DNA of 64,000 nt from JBKBIP01 sp046297495. Its GTDB lineage: Bacteria; Planctomycetota; Planctomycetia; Gemmatales; Gemmataceae. The translations under genes and the position numbers were made by a program. The DNA lies in assembly GCA_046297495.1 (NCBI GenBank), contig JBKBIP010000027.1, positions 1-64,000 of the forward strand, given 5' to 3'. This document shows, piece by piece, positions 51,292 to 61,736 of the stretch (position 1 is the first letter of the stretch; every line of letters begins with the position of its first letter). A model generated the notes under the pieces. That model saw only the letters and a list, made by a program, of their open reading frames with translations, was not told the origin of the DNA and searched no databases.

Positions 51292-52281
51292 ATGAACAGC
51301 TTTCATCCAGCACAATATCAAGGCAAACCGTTGCCCGATCTGCTGTCCCGTTTGGCCGGTGCGGAAGCCGGTGAGGTGTGGGCGGCGTGGCAGGGACGAG
51401 TCGAGCTGTACTCCGCCGTGGACGAAGCCCTGGAAGCGACCCTGAGCCGGCCCGGCACCTTGTTGAGCACGTTGTCGGAGACGTACCTCCCAGAAGACCA
51501 TCCCGAAGTGGATGTCCCCGGCGTGCTACTGGAAACGTATCTCGGCGGTGGTGGGCAAGGTTGGGTGTACGCGGGCCGCGTGCGCGACACCAACCGCGTC
51601 GTGGCCGTCAAGGTGTTGCGCGGCGAATATGTCCAAGCCCAAGGCAAGGCGGCGCGGGAAGCCCTGCTGTGCGCGCGTGTGCGTCATCGCAATGTCCTGC
51701 GCGTCTTCCAAACCCAACCAGCGGGGGCCTTTTGGGTGATGATCATGGAATTGGTGCAGGGTCCGGAGCTGAACGCGGAATTCGTGCAAGCAGACCAAGC
51801 GCGGCGCACGTTCGGCCAGCTTGCCGACGCGCTGCGTGCCGTCGCGGATGCGGGCATCGTGCATCGGGACATCAAGCCGGCCAACATTCTCATCCGTCAA
51901 CAGGATCGGTCGCCCGTGTTGGTGGACTTTGGCTTGGCAGTGGATTTGCGCGACGTGGAACATGAAACCGTCGAGGTGTCGGGGACTCCTTTTTTCATGC
52001 CCCCCGAAGCGTTCGAGTCGAAACCGCCCGAACCTTCCTGGGACGCCTATTCCCTCGGCGTGACGGCGGCCGCGCTGTTGGCTCGGCCTGGCAACGGCTA
52101 TACCAATCTGCTCAAGCTGCGCACCGCCAAGCTGTCCGGGGAATTCGATCAACAGGTCCGCCAAGCTCTGGGGCAAATTGAAACCGTCGAGCTGCGGACG
52201 TGGATCGACGATTTGCTCAGTGACGACCGCCAACGCCGGCTGGCCGCCGTGGAAATAGCCCGGGCCTGGCGGGGGAAGTGA
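51292..52281 (+). CDS. Soluble Hanks-type Ser/Thr protein kinase
   Basis: The 329-residue kinase has an N-terminal helical stretch (1-75), then GGGGQGWV (85-92), ATP lysine K107, HRDIKPAN (191-198), DFG (212-214) and a PPEAFES activation-segment end. There is no membrane helix, so it is cytoplasmic, unlike the other two kinases here. It is convergent with the NtrC-type regulator gene, 48 bp away. Substrates unknown. Confidence 0.9.
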   Translation: MNSFHPAQYQGKPLPDLLSRLAGAEAGEVWAAWQGRVELYSAVDEALEATLSRPGTLLSTLSETYLPEDHPEVDVPGVLLETYLGGGGQGWVYAGRVRDTNRVVAVKVLRGEYVQAQGKAAREALLCARVRHRNVLRVFQTQPAGAFWVMIMELVQGPELNAEFVQADQARRTFGQLADALRAVADAGIVHRDIKPANILIRQQDRSPVLVDFGLAVDLRDVEHETVEVSGTPFFMPPEAFESKPPEPSWDAYSLGVTAAALLARPGNGYTNLLKLRTAKLSGEFDQQVRQALGQIETVELRTWIDDLLSDDRQRRLAAVEIARAWRGK

Positions 52282-52329
52282 CCTATTCTAGCCGCTCGCC
52301 CCGCGCTCGGTTGGGGGTGTGGGGTAATT

Positions 52330-53712
<1,383 letters not shown>

Positions 53713-53801
53713 GGCAGCCTCATGTGACAGTCTTGGGAATCATCGCTTCACGCTCGCTGGCAGCAATCAGCGAAAAACGATGTTTCTGAACCAGACATTC
53801 C

Positions 53802-55043
53802 TTATCCGCTATCCACTTCGGGGGGCGCGCGGCGCACGGTGAAATGAAACTTGGCTCCCTGGCCCGGAGAGCTGTCTAACCAGACTTTGCCGCCTCCCTG
53901 TTCGACACTGGTTCGCACGAAATACAGCCCCAACCCGGAGCCGTGCGAATGACCTTGTTGATTCGGTCCACGGACAAAGGGTTCAAACAGCCGATCGCGG
54001 ATGCTTTCTGGGATTCCGGGGCCGTTATCGGCGACGGCGAACTCGTAAAATTCCCCCATGGGACGACAAGTGATCTCGATGCGCCCCGGCTCCTTGTCGA
54101 GATGATGGATGGCATTGGCCACGAGATTGGCGAACACTTCGCGCAATTGAAGCGGATCGGCCCAGACGCGCGGGGGATGTTCCGGCAGCAGCAGATGCAC
54201 GGTCCGCCCACCAGCATACAAACCAAAACGGGTGGCCAAGTTCTCAAAGATAGTGCCGGTATCCACCCAAGTTGGGCCGCCTTCGTCGTCAGGAGCCAGC
54301 ATTTCCTGGAGCAAATTCGTCAACGACCAGCAGCGCCGGCGGATATGCTCCAGTTGTTCGGCGGTGGGGCGGTCAATTTGTGCCTGGAGCACATCGCTAA
54401 TGTCTTCCAAACTGGTGATGATGGCAGCCAGTCCACCCCGAATTTCGTGACTGGCCAGCTTGCGCAATTGCTCCTCGCGGCGTTGCGACCGCCAGTACAA
54501 TGTCAACGCTTGCTGCAGCTCCTGGTTGCGCTGGCGGAGTTGTTGCGTCGCTTGCTGAAAGTAGGTGTCCAGGGCCAAGCTAATGTCCAGAAATATCACC
54601 TTGATCAGCGACAGCAACACCGGCAATACTTTATCGATGTCATCGCCGAACGCTTGGGCGAATAAGGGGAATGTCAATTGGATGTACTGATTGTAAGCGC
54701 CCAGATACCAGACCGGCTCCAGACCGACGCGCTGATGGGCCTGCCCCACGCTCAGCCGGCTTTGCAAGTACGCCTCATCGAACACGCCAGCCAGGAGTTG
54801 GGAGAAGTATTGGGCCTGCACGGTCTTCAAGCGTTCCAGCTGCTCGGCATTGCGGAGGAACTGAGCCGTGACGGGATGGCTGAGCAAATGCTCGTAGAAG
54901 CGCTCGGCGAACTGCCGGCTGTATTGCTCGAAAATCGGACGCAAGGCGCGGACGTTGAGCGCGTCCTGTTCCGTCAAGCCCAGGTAGGCCTGGCGCTGTA
55001 GGCCCAGGTGGTCATTCGGCTCAGGCTGCGGGGAGTGCGGCAT
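53802..55043 (-). CDS. Globin-coupled sensor histidine kinase
   Basis: The 413-residue protein has an N-terminal sensor globin (about 15-165; likely proximal heme ligand H103 in SVGQAHQRVGLEPVWYLGAY), a coiled segment, then a histidine kinase core: phosphoacceptor H199 in LASHEIRGG, N-box NLVANAIHHL, DNGPGIP and GSGLGLYFV. It should report O2 or another heme ligand to the downstream NtrC-type regulator. Start at 55043 (MPHSPQPEPND) fits the globin; an upstream in-frame codon at 55103 overlaps the small membrane gene. Soluble, no membrane helix. Confidence 0.9.
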   Translation of the reverse strand: MPHSPQPEPNDHLGLQRQAYLGLTEQDALNVRALRPIFEQYSRQFAERFYEHLLSHPVTAQFLRNAEQLERLKTVQAQYFSQLLAGVFDEAYLQSRLSVGQAHQRVGLEPVWYLGAYNQYIQLTFPLFAQAFGDDIDKVLPVLLSLIKVIFLDISLALDTYFQQATQQLRQRNQELQQALTLYWRSQRREEQLRKLASHEIRGGLAAIITSLEDISDVLQAQIDRPTAEQLEHIRRRCWSLTNLLQEMLAPDDEGGPTWVDTGTIFENLATRFGLYAGGRTVHLLLPEHPPRVWADPLQLREVFANLVANAIHHLDKEPGRIEITCRPMGEFYEFAVADNGPGIPESIRDRLFEPFVRGPNQQGHSHGSGLGLYFVRTSVEQGGGKVWLDSSPGQGAKFHFTVRRAPPEVDSG

Positions 55044-55056
55044 GGGCCGACAAGCC

Positions 55057-55257
55057 TTACCAACTGGATTGATAGACCCAAATGGCGACCGCGCTATAAC
55101 CAACGAGGCCCATCGAGAAAATAGCCATCATCAACAACACAACCGCCGCCGCGGCATGGCGATCGTGGCCATGGAACGCCTGAATGGTTTCCTCCGAGAA
55201 TGACCCGGATTCAGTAACTGGAGTGCTGGCAAGGGCTGGTTCGTGACTATCGGTCAT
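55057..55257 (-). CDS. Small single-helix membrane protein, first gene of the globin-kinase operon
   Basis: The 66-residue protein has a polar N-terminus (MTDSHEPALASTPVTESGS), a His-containing stretch (FHGHDRHAAA) and one C-terminal membrane helix (AVVLLMMAIFSMGLVGYSAVAIWVY). It ends 13 bp before the kinase start, so the three genes look like one operon. GAGG lies upstream. Family unknown; it may anchor or tune the kinase. Confidence 0.6.
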   Translation of the reverse strand: MTDSHEPALASTPVTESGSFSEETIQAFHGHDRHAAAAVVLLMMAIFSMGLVGYSAVAIWVYQSSW

Positions 55258-55406
55258 GGAAAGGGATCCTCACGTGGCGATGGTTAGAGATTCATTTATT
55301 ATACGAAACGACATTTCGGGCGGAGGTTTCTGAACCAAGTTGGGCAACCAGTCAAAGGCGACGTATCATCCCGCGAGCAAGGAAACGCATGTTGGGAAAA
55401 CGGAGC

Positions 55407-55446
55407 CGCGATGGTTCGAGAGTTGATGGACGCTCGAACCATCGCG
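55407..55446 (-). terminator. Perfect 14-bp hairpin after the minus-strand propeller gene
   Basis: CGCGATGGTTCGAG (55407-55420) pairs exactly with CTCGAACCATCGCG (55433-55446). On the minus strand it is followed by a pyrimidine-rich stretch with TTTT, 25 bp beyond the stop of the gene ending at 55472. Confidence 0.65.
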
Positions 55447-55471
55447 ACGACGATGACATTATCACTTCATA

Positions 55472-56827
55472 TCACGGCTGCCGTTCCGATTCGGGAACAT
55501 GCACCACCATGAAACCGCAAATATCAAATTTCACCCGGTTGGTCGCCTTACCGACTGGCGTGTCGCGGTTGCCGTTCCAGACGATATACACTTTGTCCCC
55601 TTCCGGTGACACCGAAACGCCATAGGTGCCGCAGGGGATGAAGTGGTATTTTTCATGGCAGGTGGGGTGCAGAAAGGCGATCACCTTGCGGGTCTTGGTT
55701 TTGACATCATATTGCACTAACGGCGAGCCGTCGTTGTGGCTGCCGCCGTGGGCGCCGGCGATGTAGTAAAGGTAGCGATTGGTCTTGGGGTCCAACTCCA
55801 TCGTGGCGATGTATTCATTCTTGCCCACCACGGCGGGGCCGAGATGTTCGGCTTTCTCCGTCTTGGTGTCGAAGACCCACAGGTTGTCGCCGTTGGCGGT
55901 ATAGACCTTGCCGTCTGGCGATTCCTGGGAAGCGGCCCGCAGTCCTAGCTCAGCGTCGATGGGGACCGGAGCGCCAGGCTTGGCGGGATCGAAGCGCACC
56001 AGCTGAGAGGCTCCAAGGCCGCTGCGTGGCGGACCGCCGCGCGTCTCGTTCCAATACACCCGACCTGTGGACTTGGCCAGGATCATCGCCCGCGAGGGAC
56101 CATCTTCATTCGAGTACAGCAGCTTGCGATTCTTGACATCGTAAGCCAGGAACGAGGGGGGCTTGGAGTTGGCGCCGTCCTGCGTGCCCGCGTAGAAGAT
56201 CATCCGTTCGGGATCGAGCACGCTGGCCGGCATGCACTGCATCGGCAGCGGGGCGTGAGCGACGATTTCCGTCTTATCGGTCTTGGGATCGTAACGGAAT
56301 ATCCAATCGCCGCTGTAGTGATTGGCGGGGGTCGTGGTGCGCGTCGAGCCGCGATGCGTCGAGAAATAGATGCAGCCATCGCTCCCCATGTCAATTCGGC
56401 TATGAATCTTGCCCGGCGTGTAGTGACCAGAGGGGAGATTCAACACTTTGCGCACATCGACGACCTGGCGCAATTCCTTCTTGTCGGCGTCATATTCATA
56501 GACATAGGCATTGCCTTCGATGGGGCCGTGATCACCGATGGCGGAATAGCACTTGTTGCCCACGGCCAGGCAATCCCCCCACGCCGACCACAGATAGCCC
56601 TTGGGCCGCTGTTCCTGACAATCGTAATACATGAAATCGACCGTCGGCGGCGTCTTGGCGATCTGGACGCCCGGTTTCAGATCGGCCGGTCCCTTGAGGA
56701 AATTCGGCGCGGAGATCGTGACCATCTTTTGGCCGCCGGGAAGCTGCGGCGGCCAGGTGAGTTCTTGAGACTGACTTGCCATCGGCAGCACAACCAACGC
56801 CGCCCATGCCAGCAAACCTCGGTTCAT
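55472..56827 (-). CDS. Exported beta-propeller protein of unknown function
   Basis: The 451-residue protein has a signal peptide (MNRGLLAWAALVVLPMASQSQE) and repeated propeller-type segments (YVYEYDADKKELRQVVDV, WIFRYDPKTDKTEIVAH, LLYSNEDGPSRAMILAKSTGRVYW, LWVFDTKTEKAEHLGPAVVGKNEY). It resembles planctomycete PQQ/SMP-30-like propellers but I cannot name a substrate. It follows the FG-GAP gene by 59 bp on the same strand. ATG 56827 gives the clean signal. Confidence 0.78.
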   Translation of the reverse strand: MNRGLLAWAALVVLPMASQSQELTWPPQLPGGQKMVTISAPNFLKGPADLKPGVQIAKTPPTVDFMYYDCQEQRPKGYLWSAWGDCLAVGNKCYSAIGDHGPIEGNAYVYEYDADKKELRQVVDVRKVLNLPSGHYTPGKIHSRIDMGSDGCIYFSTHRGSTRTTTPANHYSGDWIFRYDPKTDKTEIVAHAPLPMQCMPASVLDPERMIFYAGTQDGANSKPPSFLAYDVKNRKLLYSNEDGPSRAMILAKSTGRVYWNETRGGPPRSGLGASQLVRFDPAKPGAPVPIDAELGLRAASQESPDGKVYTANGDNLWVFDTKTEKAEHLGPAVVGKNEYIATMELDPKTNRYLYYIAGAHGGSHNDGSPLVQYDVKTKTRKVIAFLHPTCHEKYHFIPCGTYGVSVSPEGDKVYIVWNGNRDTPVGKATNRVKFDICGFMVVHVPESERQP

Positions 56828-56886
56828 GGTGTTTGTCCTTTCGTGTGCTTGGGAATGACGCTTCCGCGAAGCGTCCGCTAAACAGC

Positions 56887-58497
56887 TCATGGTTCCTCGA
56901 TGACCAGCCGCTGATCGGCGGCGATCCCTTGTTTATCGACGATTTTGCCATTGGGCAGCTTCACGCGCAGGTCCACTTTGGTTTCGTCTCCCAGGCCAAA
57001 ATGGCACACGGCGGGCTGGCCGCTGGCGTAGCCGTAGCCGATGGTCACTTCTTGAAAGCCGAGCAGGGCGTCCGCCTTACCGAGCTGACCGGCTCTATAG
57101 ACGCGCACTTGCGAGCCGATCCCCATGCGGTTGAACGTCTTGCCGGTGACACGCACGTTGAGCCAGTGCCACGGCGGGCTTTCGTTGCGCAGCAGGCGTG
57201 AGTGATTTCCTTGAAACCAATTGATCAGAAACAAATCGATCCGGCCATCGTTGTCGTAGTCGCCGGACGGTCCCGCCGGGTAATAGACCATCTCCCCCTG
57301 GAGGGGCCGATTGGGAACGAATTGCGGCAGGCCTTTGTCATTCACGCCCGTGTTGCGGAAGATGATCGGCGTGGCTGTGCCGTCGTCATCAAGCCAGGCG
57401 GTGGAAAAATAGATGTCCGGCCAACCGTCATTGTTGAAGTCTTGAATCTCGACGTGCGGCGATTTATTGGGGAGCGCTTCGGGAAAACCGACCTCGGCGG
57501 TGACATCGCGGAATTGCGGCACGCCGTTCTTCAGCCCCTCATTGATGAATACCTTGTTGCGCGCCTTGACATGGTGGATGCCCAACACCAGGTCAAGCCG
57601 GCCATTGCGGTTGAGGTCGCCGAACGCCGCCCCGCACGGCCAATCCTCGCCGTTCAGCGGTTGCCAGGCGAACACTCGCTTCAGTTCTTCCGGTTCATAA
57701 TAGGTGCCGTCCGGGCGACTGAGAAAAAAGCGGTTGCTGTGCGGCACGAAGAAATCAGGCCGGCCATCCTCGTTCACGTCCGCGACCGCCAAGCCGAGGC
57801 CATAGAGATCATCGGGCAAGCCAACTTCCTTGGTCACGTCTTGAAACTTCATATGGCCGAGATTGCGCAGCAGAACGCAACGCGGCCCCTTGCGAAAGCG
57901 ATCTTCGATGATCAATAAATCGAGCAAGCCGTCCTGATCGTAGTCGAATACGCCGATGTTGCGGGCCGTGTGCAGCTGGGGCGGGCAAGCGCCGCTGGCT
58001 TCCGATATATCCACGAACGTTCCTTGGTCGTTGCGGAACAATTTGCTGAGGATTTGCTTGGCGGCGATTTGCAGCTCGGGGACCTTTCCCTTGCTGTCTG
58101 GCTTGGCGTTGTTGGCGACGTACAAATCCAACATGCCGTTGTTGTTGAGATCGGCGAAGACGGCACCACTGGTCCGGCCATAAAATGCAACGGCGGGCTG
58201 CTGGACCATCTCGAACTTGCCGTTGCCGAGGTTGCGGAACAAGCGATTCGGCACCGGGCCAGCGGCGGGATGATACTCGCTATCGGGCCGGTCGCAGAAA
58301 CCGCCAACGTAAATATCGAGCAAGCCATCCCCATCGAAATCCCCGAAGGCGCCGCCATGCCCCATGATGCCCGCCAAGGGTTCGAGCAATCCCGCCGCGC
58401 GCGTGCGGTCGCTGAACCGGATTTCCTGACCCCAGGTGGATGAAAGGGCGGTCCCAAACAGGAACAGCGCGCCCCACGAAGAGCAAAAACGAATCAT
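56887..58497 (-). CDS. Exported FG-GAP (VCBS) repeat protein with ASPIC/UnbV domain
   Basis: The 536-residue protein has a signal peptide (MIRFCSSWGALFLFGTALSSTWGQ), several integrin-like FG-GAP calcium-binding repeats (GAFGDFDGDGLLDIYVGG, FADLNNNGMLDLYVAN, DYDQDGLLDLLI, DYDNDGRIDLFLINW) and a C-terminal ASPIC/UnbV domain (NRMGIGSQVRVYRAGQLGK ... VDLRVKLPNGKIVDKQG). Such proteins form seven-blade propellers on the cell surface. GGGGA precedes ATG 58497. First gene of a two-gene unit with the propeller at 55472. Confidence 0.92.
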   Translation of the reverse strand: MIRFCSSWGALFLFGTALSSTWGQEIRFSDRTRAAGLLEPLAGIMGHGGAFGDFDGDGLLDIYVGGFCDRPDSEYHPAAGPVPNRLFRNLGNGKFEMVQQPAVAFYGRTSGAVFADLNNNGMLDLYVANNAKPDSKGKVPELQIAAKQILSKLFRNDQGTFVDISEASGACPPQLHTARNIGVFDYDQDGLLDLLIIEDRFRKGPRCVLLRNLGHMKFQDVTKEVGLPDDLYGLGLAVADVNEDGRPDFFVPHSNRFFLSRPDGTYYEPEELKRVFAWQPLNGEDWPCGAAFGDLNRNGRLDLVLGIHHVKARNKVFINEGLKNGVPQFRDVTAEVGFPEALPNKSPHVEIQDFNNDGWPDIYFSTAWLDDDGTATPIIFRNTGVNDKGLPQFVPNRPLQGEMVYYPAGPSGDYDNDGRIDLFLINWFQGNHSRLLRNESPPWHWLNVRVTGKTFNRMGIGSQVRVYRAGQLGKADALLGFQEVTIGYGYASGQPAVCHFGLGDETKVDLRVKLPNGKIVDKQGIAADQRLVIEEP

Positions 58498-58665
58498 GGC
58501 AGCAATCCCCGATGCAACGGCAGTAAAATTCAACAGCAATCTCCAACGCCGTGAGTTTAGCAGAGAAATAGGAGTGTGCCTAGTAGCGCTGGCGACTTCG
58601 AACCGTTCCCCCTTGTTCGGGGCGACCAATAAGCCAGCATTGCAACCGGGCGCAGCGGGAATCCC

Positions 58666-58695
58666 TTGTCCCTGCCAACGCGGATAGGGTATAAT
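58666..58695 (+). promoter_or_regulatory. Promoter of the tmRNA gene
   Basis: TTGTCC (58666-58671) and a perfect TATAAT (58690-58695) lie 18 bp apart, about 36 bp before the mature 5' end. The transcript would carry a leader removed by RNase P. Confidence 0.6.
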
Positions 58696-58731
58696 TAGGG
58701 TGGGATAAGGATGAGGTTGTTCACTTCAACA

Positions 58732-59142
58732 GGGGGCGATTTGGTTTCGACCGGGTAAAATGAGGCGTCGAGCGGCGTGTCGTGGTTGATCAGATGGCCA
58801 CGTAAAAATCTGATCACACTCATAACTGCTGAACCGCAGTATTCTCTGGCTGCCTAATAACAGGCAACCCCGAGTCCGAGAGCTTTGCCTGAGAGGTTTC
58901 GGTCTTGGTCGTTAAATCAGGCTCGCTGGCGCCAGAGGCGGGGCAACCCGTCGTGCCGGGGGCGGCGCTGGCTAAACTTCACCACCGGATAGTTGCCGTG
59001 GCATCCTGCTGATCGGAGACCACGGCAGCGAACGCGCCGAGCGGCGTCTTCGGATACCGGCTTGGCAAACGTAGGTCAGATACACACGTAGATGCCGGCG
59101 CTGAAATGCTTCGGGACGCGGGTTCGATTCCCGCCGCCTCCA
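58732..59142 (+). ncRNA. ssrA: Transfer-messenger RNA
   Basis: The RNA rescues stalled ribosomes. The 5' end GGGGGCGATTTGGTTTCGAC pairs with CGCCTCC at 59135-59141 to form the acceptor stem (one G-U), with a T-arm GGTTCGATTCC near the 3' end. The resume codon is GCT 58828, and the tag reads AEPQYSLAA followed by TAA TAA (58828-58860). The discriminator A is at 59142 and is followed by CTA, so CCA is not encoded. Length is 411 bases. It is the likely integration site of the decayed island to its right. Confidence 0.95.
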
Positions 59143-59279
59143 CTATAAGAAATCCTTTCGTCGCAAGGCTTTCCTTTTTTATTGCTTTAGGTCGAATAGT
59201 TTCGCTATAGACCATTTCAAAACCTGGTATTGGCCGGAATCGGTGATGTTGTTCTCATGGTCGGCGAAAGGAGCCGATC

Positions 59280-59628
59280 ATGTCACGGAAGACCAAGCGC
59301 GTGTTGACCGACGAGCAGTGGCGGCGCATCGCTCCGTACCTGCCGCAGCACCCACCCTCCCCCAAAGGGGGCCGGCCGCGGGCCGACGACCGGGAGTGCC
59401 TGGAGGGGCTGCTCTGGCTGCTCCGCTCCGGGGCGCGCTGGCAGGATATCCCCGTCGAGCTGCTCGCCGACGCGACGTTCATCCGCGCGAAAAAAGGGGT
59501 GACGACGTCGGCAAGACCAAGGTTGGCAAGGGCATGAAGCTGGAGGTCGTCACCGACGCCGGCGGCCTGCCCCTGGGCATGGCGGCGGCCGGCGCCAATG
59601 TCTCCGAGCAGGACCTGCTAATGCCGGC
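59280..59628 (+). pseudogene. IS5-family transposase remnant
   Basis: The N-terminal domain (KRVLTDEQWRRIAPYLP ... GRPRADDRECLEGLLWLLRSGARWQDIP) is clear. The linker before the first catalytic Asp (ATFIRAKKG) is shorter than usual, and the frame changes by -1 at a run of six A and four G (about 59490-59500), after which GDDVGKTKVGKGMKLEVVTDAGGLPLG continues in the new frame. Some IS5 relatives use programmed shifting at A runs, but the missing linker and the lack of everything after EQDLLMPA show this copy is dead. Confidence 0.8.
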
Positions 59629-60196
59629 CCGGACGACGTGCCCGCCCCGCCGGACGCCGCGATCACCCAGCCGGGCGACCTGTGGATCCTCGGCAACCAC
59701 CGCCTGCTCTGCGGTGATTCGAGTTCACCCGCCGACGTGGACCGGCTGCTTGCGGGCCAGGTCATCCACCTGGTGAACACGGACCCGCCGTACAACGTGA
59801 AGGTTGAACCGCGTTCCAACAACGCCATCGCCGCCGGGCTGTCGAGCTTCCCCGCGACCAAGCAGGGGGCCAGCGACGCGGCCGACGCCGGCGGCATGCA
59901 CCACCAGGGGTTCGACCTCGCCCGCGACAAGACCAAGTCCAAGCCGACCACCAAGAAGCTGCGCCCCAAAGATCGGCCGCTCGCCAACGACTTCGTCTCC
60001 GACGAGGCGTTCGACGCGCTCCTCGACGCCTGGTTCGGCAACATGGCCCGCGTGCTGGAGCCCGGACGCGGCTTCACCATCTGGGGCGGCTACGCCAACC
60101 TGGGCAACTACCCGCCGTTCTTGAAGGCATGCGAGCTGTACTTCTCGCAGGCAATCATCTGGGTGAAGGAACATCCGGTGCTGACGCGGAAGGACA
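59628..60196 (+). pseudogene. DNA adenine methyltransferase fragment (ParB-MTase type)
   Basis: The frame matches the middle of mobile-element DNA methyltransferases: PAPPDAAITQPGDLWILGNHRLLCGDSS, catalytic DPPY in LVNTDPPYNVKV, and FLKACELYFSQAIIWVKEHPVLTRKD. The usual N-terminal ParB-like part and the C-terminal SAM-binding part are absent; the left end is fused to the IS5 remnant and similarity stops near 60196. It is not expected to be active. Confidence 0.75.
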
Positions 60197-60276
60197 GGAG
60201 TCGCCGTGTGGAACGGGTGGGGTTTGCATGGGAGAGGGGAACGGTGTGCGTGCTGTAACTGGTGATTAGATCGACC

Positions 60277-60337
60277 GGCACTGGTCTGTCTATTACCGCG
60301 CCAGTCACGTTATTTCGGGGCACCGGTCTGTCTATTA
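60277..60337 (-). repeat. Two 19-bp direct repeats, 42 bp apart
   Basis: GGCACTGGTCTGTCTATTA (60277-60295) and GGCACCGGTCTGTCTATTA (60319-60337) differ at one base. They lie between island fragments; role unknown. Confidence 0.6.
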
Positions 60338-60499
60338 AGGCCAATCCTCCAAATCACTTGCCATAAGACTCGGCCTACAACTCGCAGTCAAGAGGGCCGG
60401 GGGAGCGAGCCATTTTTTCTTGACAGGGAACTGCCCAGAGTGTGTGCTAAAGTATACTTATGCCCAATTCCACGTTGCTGCCCCCCGAAGGAGGAAACC

Positions 60500-60617
60500 A
60501 TGAGCACCACTCTTCTGCCTCAACCAACACCACAAGTCGCTGCAGCACAGCCGCCCCGCCTGCTCGACCAGGTCGCCCAGGCCGCCCGCCAAAGTGGGGC
60601 ATCGGAACCGACGACGG
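60500..60617 (+). pseudogene. Tyrosine integrase N-terminal fragment
   Basis: From ATG 60500, preceded by GAAGGAGG, the frame reads MSTTLLPQPTPQ... then LLDQVAQAARQSGASEPT, like the N-terminus of planctomycete XerC-like integrases, for about 39 codons before similarity ends. The catalytic part of a similar integrase lies directly after it on the opposite strand, so the gene was broken by an inversion. A TTGACA (60420) and TGCTAAAGT (60445) suggest a former promoter. Confidence 0.6.
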
Positions 60618-60637
60618 CGCAGCAAGGCGTTGACGTG

Positions 60638-60768
60638 GTTGATGTCGCCGACCTGGATCGAACACAACTCGGCCACCCGCACGCCGGTGTAGAACAGTAG
60701 CCGCAGCATCAGGCTGTGCTGCACATCGTCGGCCCGGTCCACCTGCCGTAGAACTTGCGGAAGTCGTC
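60638..60768 (-). pseudogene. Tyrosine integrase catalytic-core fragment
   Basis: The minus strand encodes FRKFY, then after a frame change near 60745 DRADDVQHSLMLRLLFYTGVRVAELCSIQVGDIN, the box of tyrosine recombinases with the first catalytic arginine (GVRVAEL). The rest of the catalytic domain (HxxR, Tyr) is missing. Upstream it is joined to an ArdC fragment. Confidence 0.7.
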
Positions 60769-61144
60769 GAGAAGAGGGAACCGCTCGACCTTCTCATCGC
60801 CGTTGTCGTCGGTCGTTCGTCGTTCGACTGGGTTGTAGTACAGGGCCGTCGTGACCCAGCGGCCCGCAGGCACGGAGTCAAGCCGACGCCGCACCTGACC
60901 GCCAGCCTTGGCGAAGGCTTGATAGGTGCCCCAGACCGGGCTGCTATAGCCACGAGAGATCGCCGATGCCTGCAAGACGATAGTGTTGATGCCACTGTAA
61001 GCACGGCCCGTCGAAATCGAACGTGGAAAGCCAGAGCAGGTTGGGGTCGCTGCTCCACGGCTTCTGCCAGGGTTTGGTTCCATTCTTGAGCAGAGCGATC
61101 AGGTCAGCGGTGATCGACTCACGAATTTCGTTTTGGCTCGGCAT
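60769..61144 (-). pseudogene. ArdC-like antirestriction protein fragment
   Basis: From ATG 61144 the frame reads IRESITADLIALLKNGTKPWQKPW, then after a shift near 61030 GRAYSGINTIVLQASAISRGYSSPVWGTYQAFAKAGGQV, then ALYYNPVERRTTDD and KVERFPLL. This is the N-terminal ssDNA-binding domain of ArdC-family proteins of conjugative elements. The zinc-peptidase domain is missing and the frame joins integrase sequence. Confidence 0.7.
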
Positions 61145-61232
61145 TGTCGTTCTCCAGAGCGTTGACCTTGGTAATCGCACTGGCATGTACGACTTAACTC
61201 AGGTGCTTCCGGTCGGTCCAGAAAACAGAAAT

Positions 61233-61258
61233 CCCTGGCGTGGATTGACACGCCAGGG
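61233..61258 (-). terminator. Perfect 10-bp hairpin terminator (minus strand)
   Basis: CCCTGGCGTG (61233-61242), loop GATTGA, CACGCCAGGG (61249-61258). Read on the minus strand it is followed by ATTTCTGTTTTC. Confidence 0.6.
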
Positions 61259-61365
61259 GGTCATGCTCGCTGGGACCAGCAACGGGCTGCACGAGGAATA
61301 AATCATGCTGGTTACGTGGCCTTTGATTCGTCGCCTTGAGGAATGTCGGACGTTGAATCGGTGCC

Positions 61366-61446
61366 CTATCCTCCACGCCGCCGCTGCCGCTTCTTGGCCT
61401 TCCGTTTTGCTTTCCTTTTCTCTCGTTGCTTCTGCTCTGCCTTCAT
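61366..61446 (-). CDS. Short very basic reading frame
   Basis: A 26-residue frame begins MKAEQKQREKRKAKRKAKKR and ends RQRRRGG. Its ATG overlaps the TGA of the frame at 61443-61714 (ATGA). A hairpin with T run follows 100 bp later. It may be a true tiny gene or the tail of a decayed one. Confidence 0.3.
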   Translation of the reverse strand: MKAEQKQREKRKAKRKAKKRQRRRGG

Positions 61447-61714
61447 CCTTGTCGGAGATACTCCAGGTGATTTTGGATGGCTTGGATCGCTGCTATGACT
61501 CTCATCTGTGCGGCCATGAATCCGGGACCTTCGCTTTCTGCCTCAAACAAGGCCCGAATCAACTGGTGAATCGCTGGGTGATCCAATCGCGCGCGGCGAC
61601 GACATGCCGGTCCAGGTGCGTGCCAGGCGGCTTGTTGCCGTGGAGAACGAAAACGGCCGCCAAACCCAATCAGAGCCCCAGCCGCACATGATAGGATGCA
61701 TCACATGCGAACCT
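61443..61714 (-). CDS. Open frame without a standard start, unknown
   Basis: The frame contains a protein-like segment (HPAIHQLIRALFEAE..., then FMAAQMRVIAAIQAIQNHLEYLRQG) at its end, with helical heptad-like pattern. No ATG precedes that segment in frame; upstream codons are probably not coding. It is likely the C-terminal piece of a lost gene of the island. Confidence 0.3.
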
Positions 61715-61736
61715 GATGGGTTGACGGCCGCAGGTG

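Noticed and set aside
59150..59280. tRNA gene after the tmRNA.
   Set aside because: The T-arm-like sequence near 59120 belongs to the tmRNA; no cloverleaf can be built downstream.
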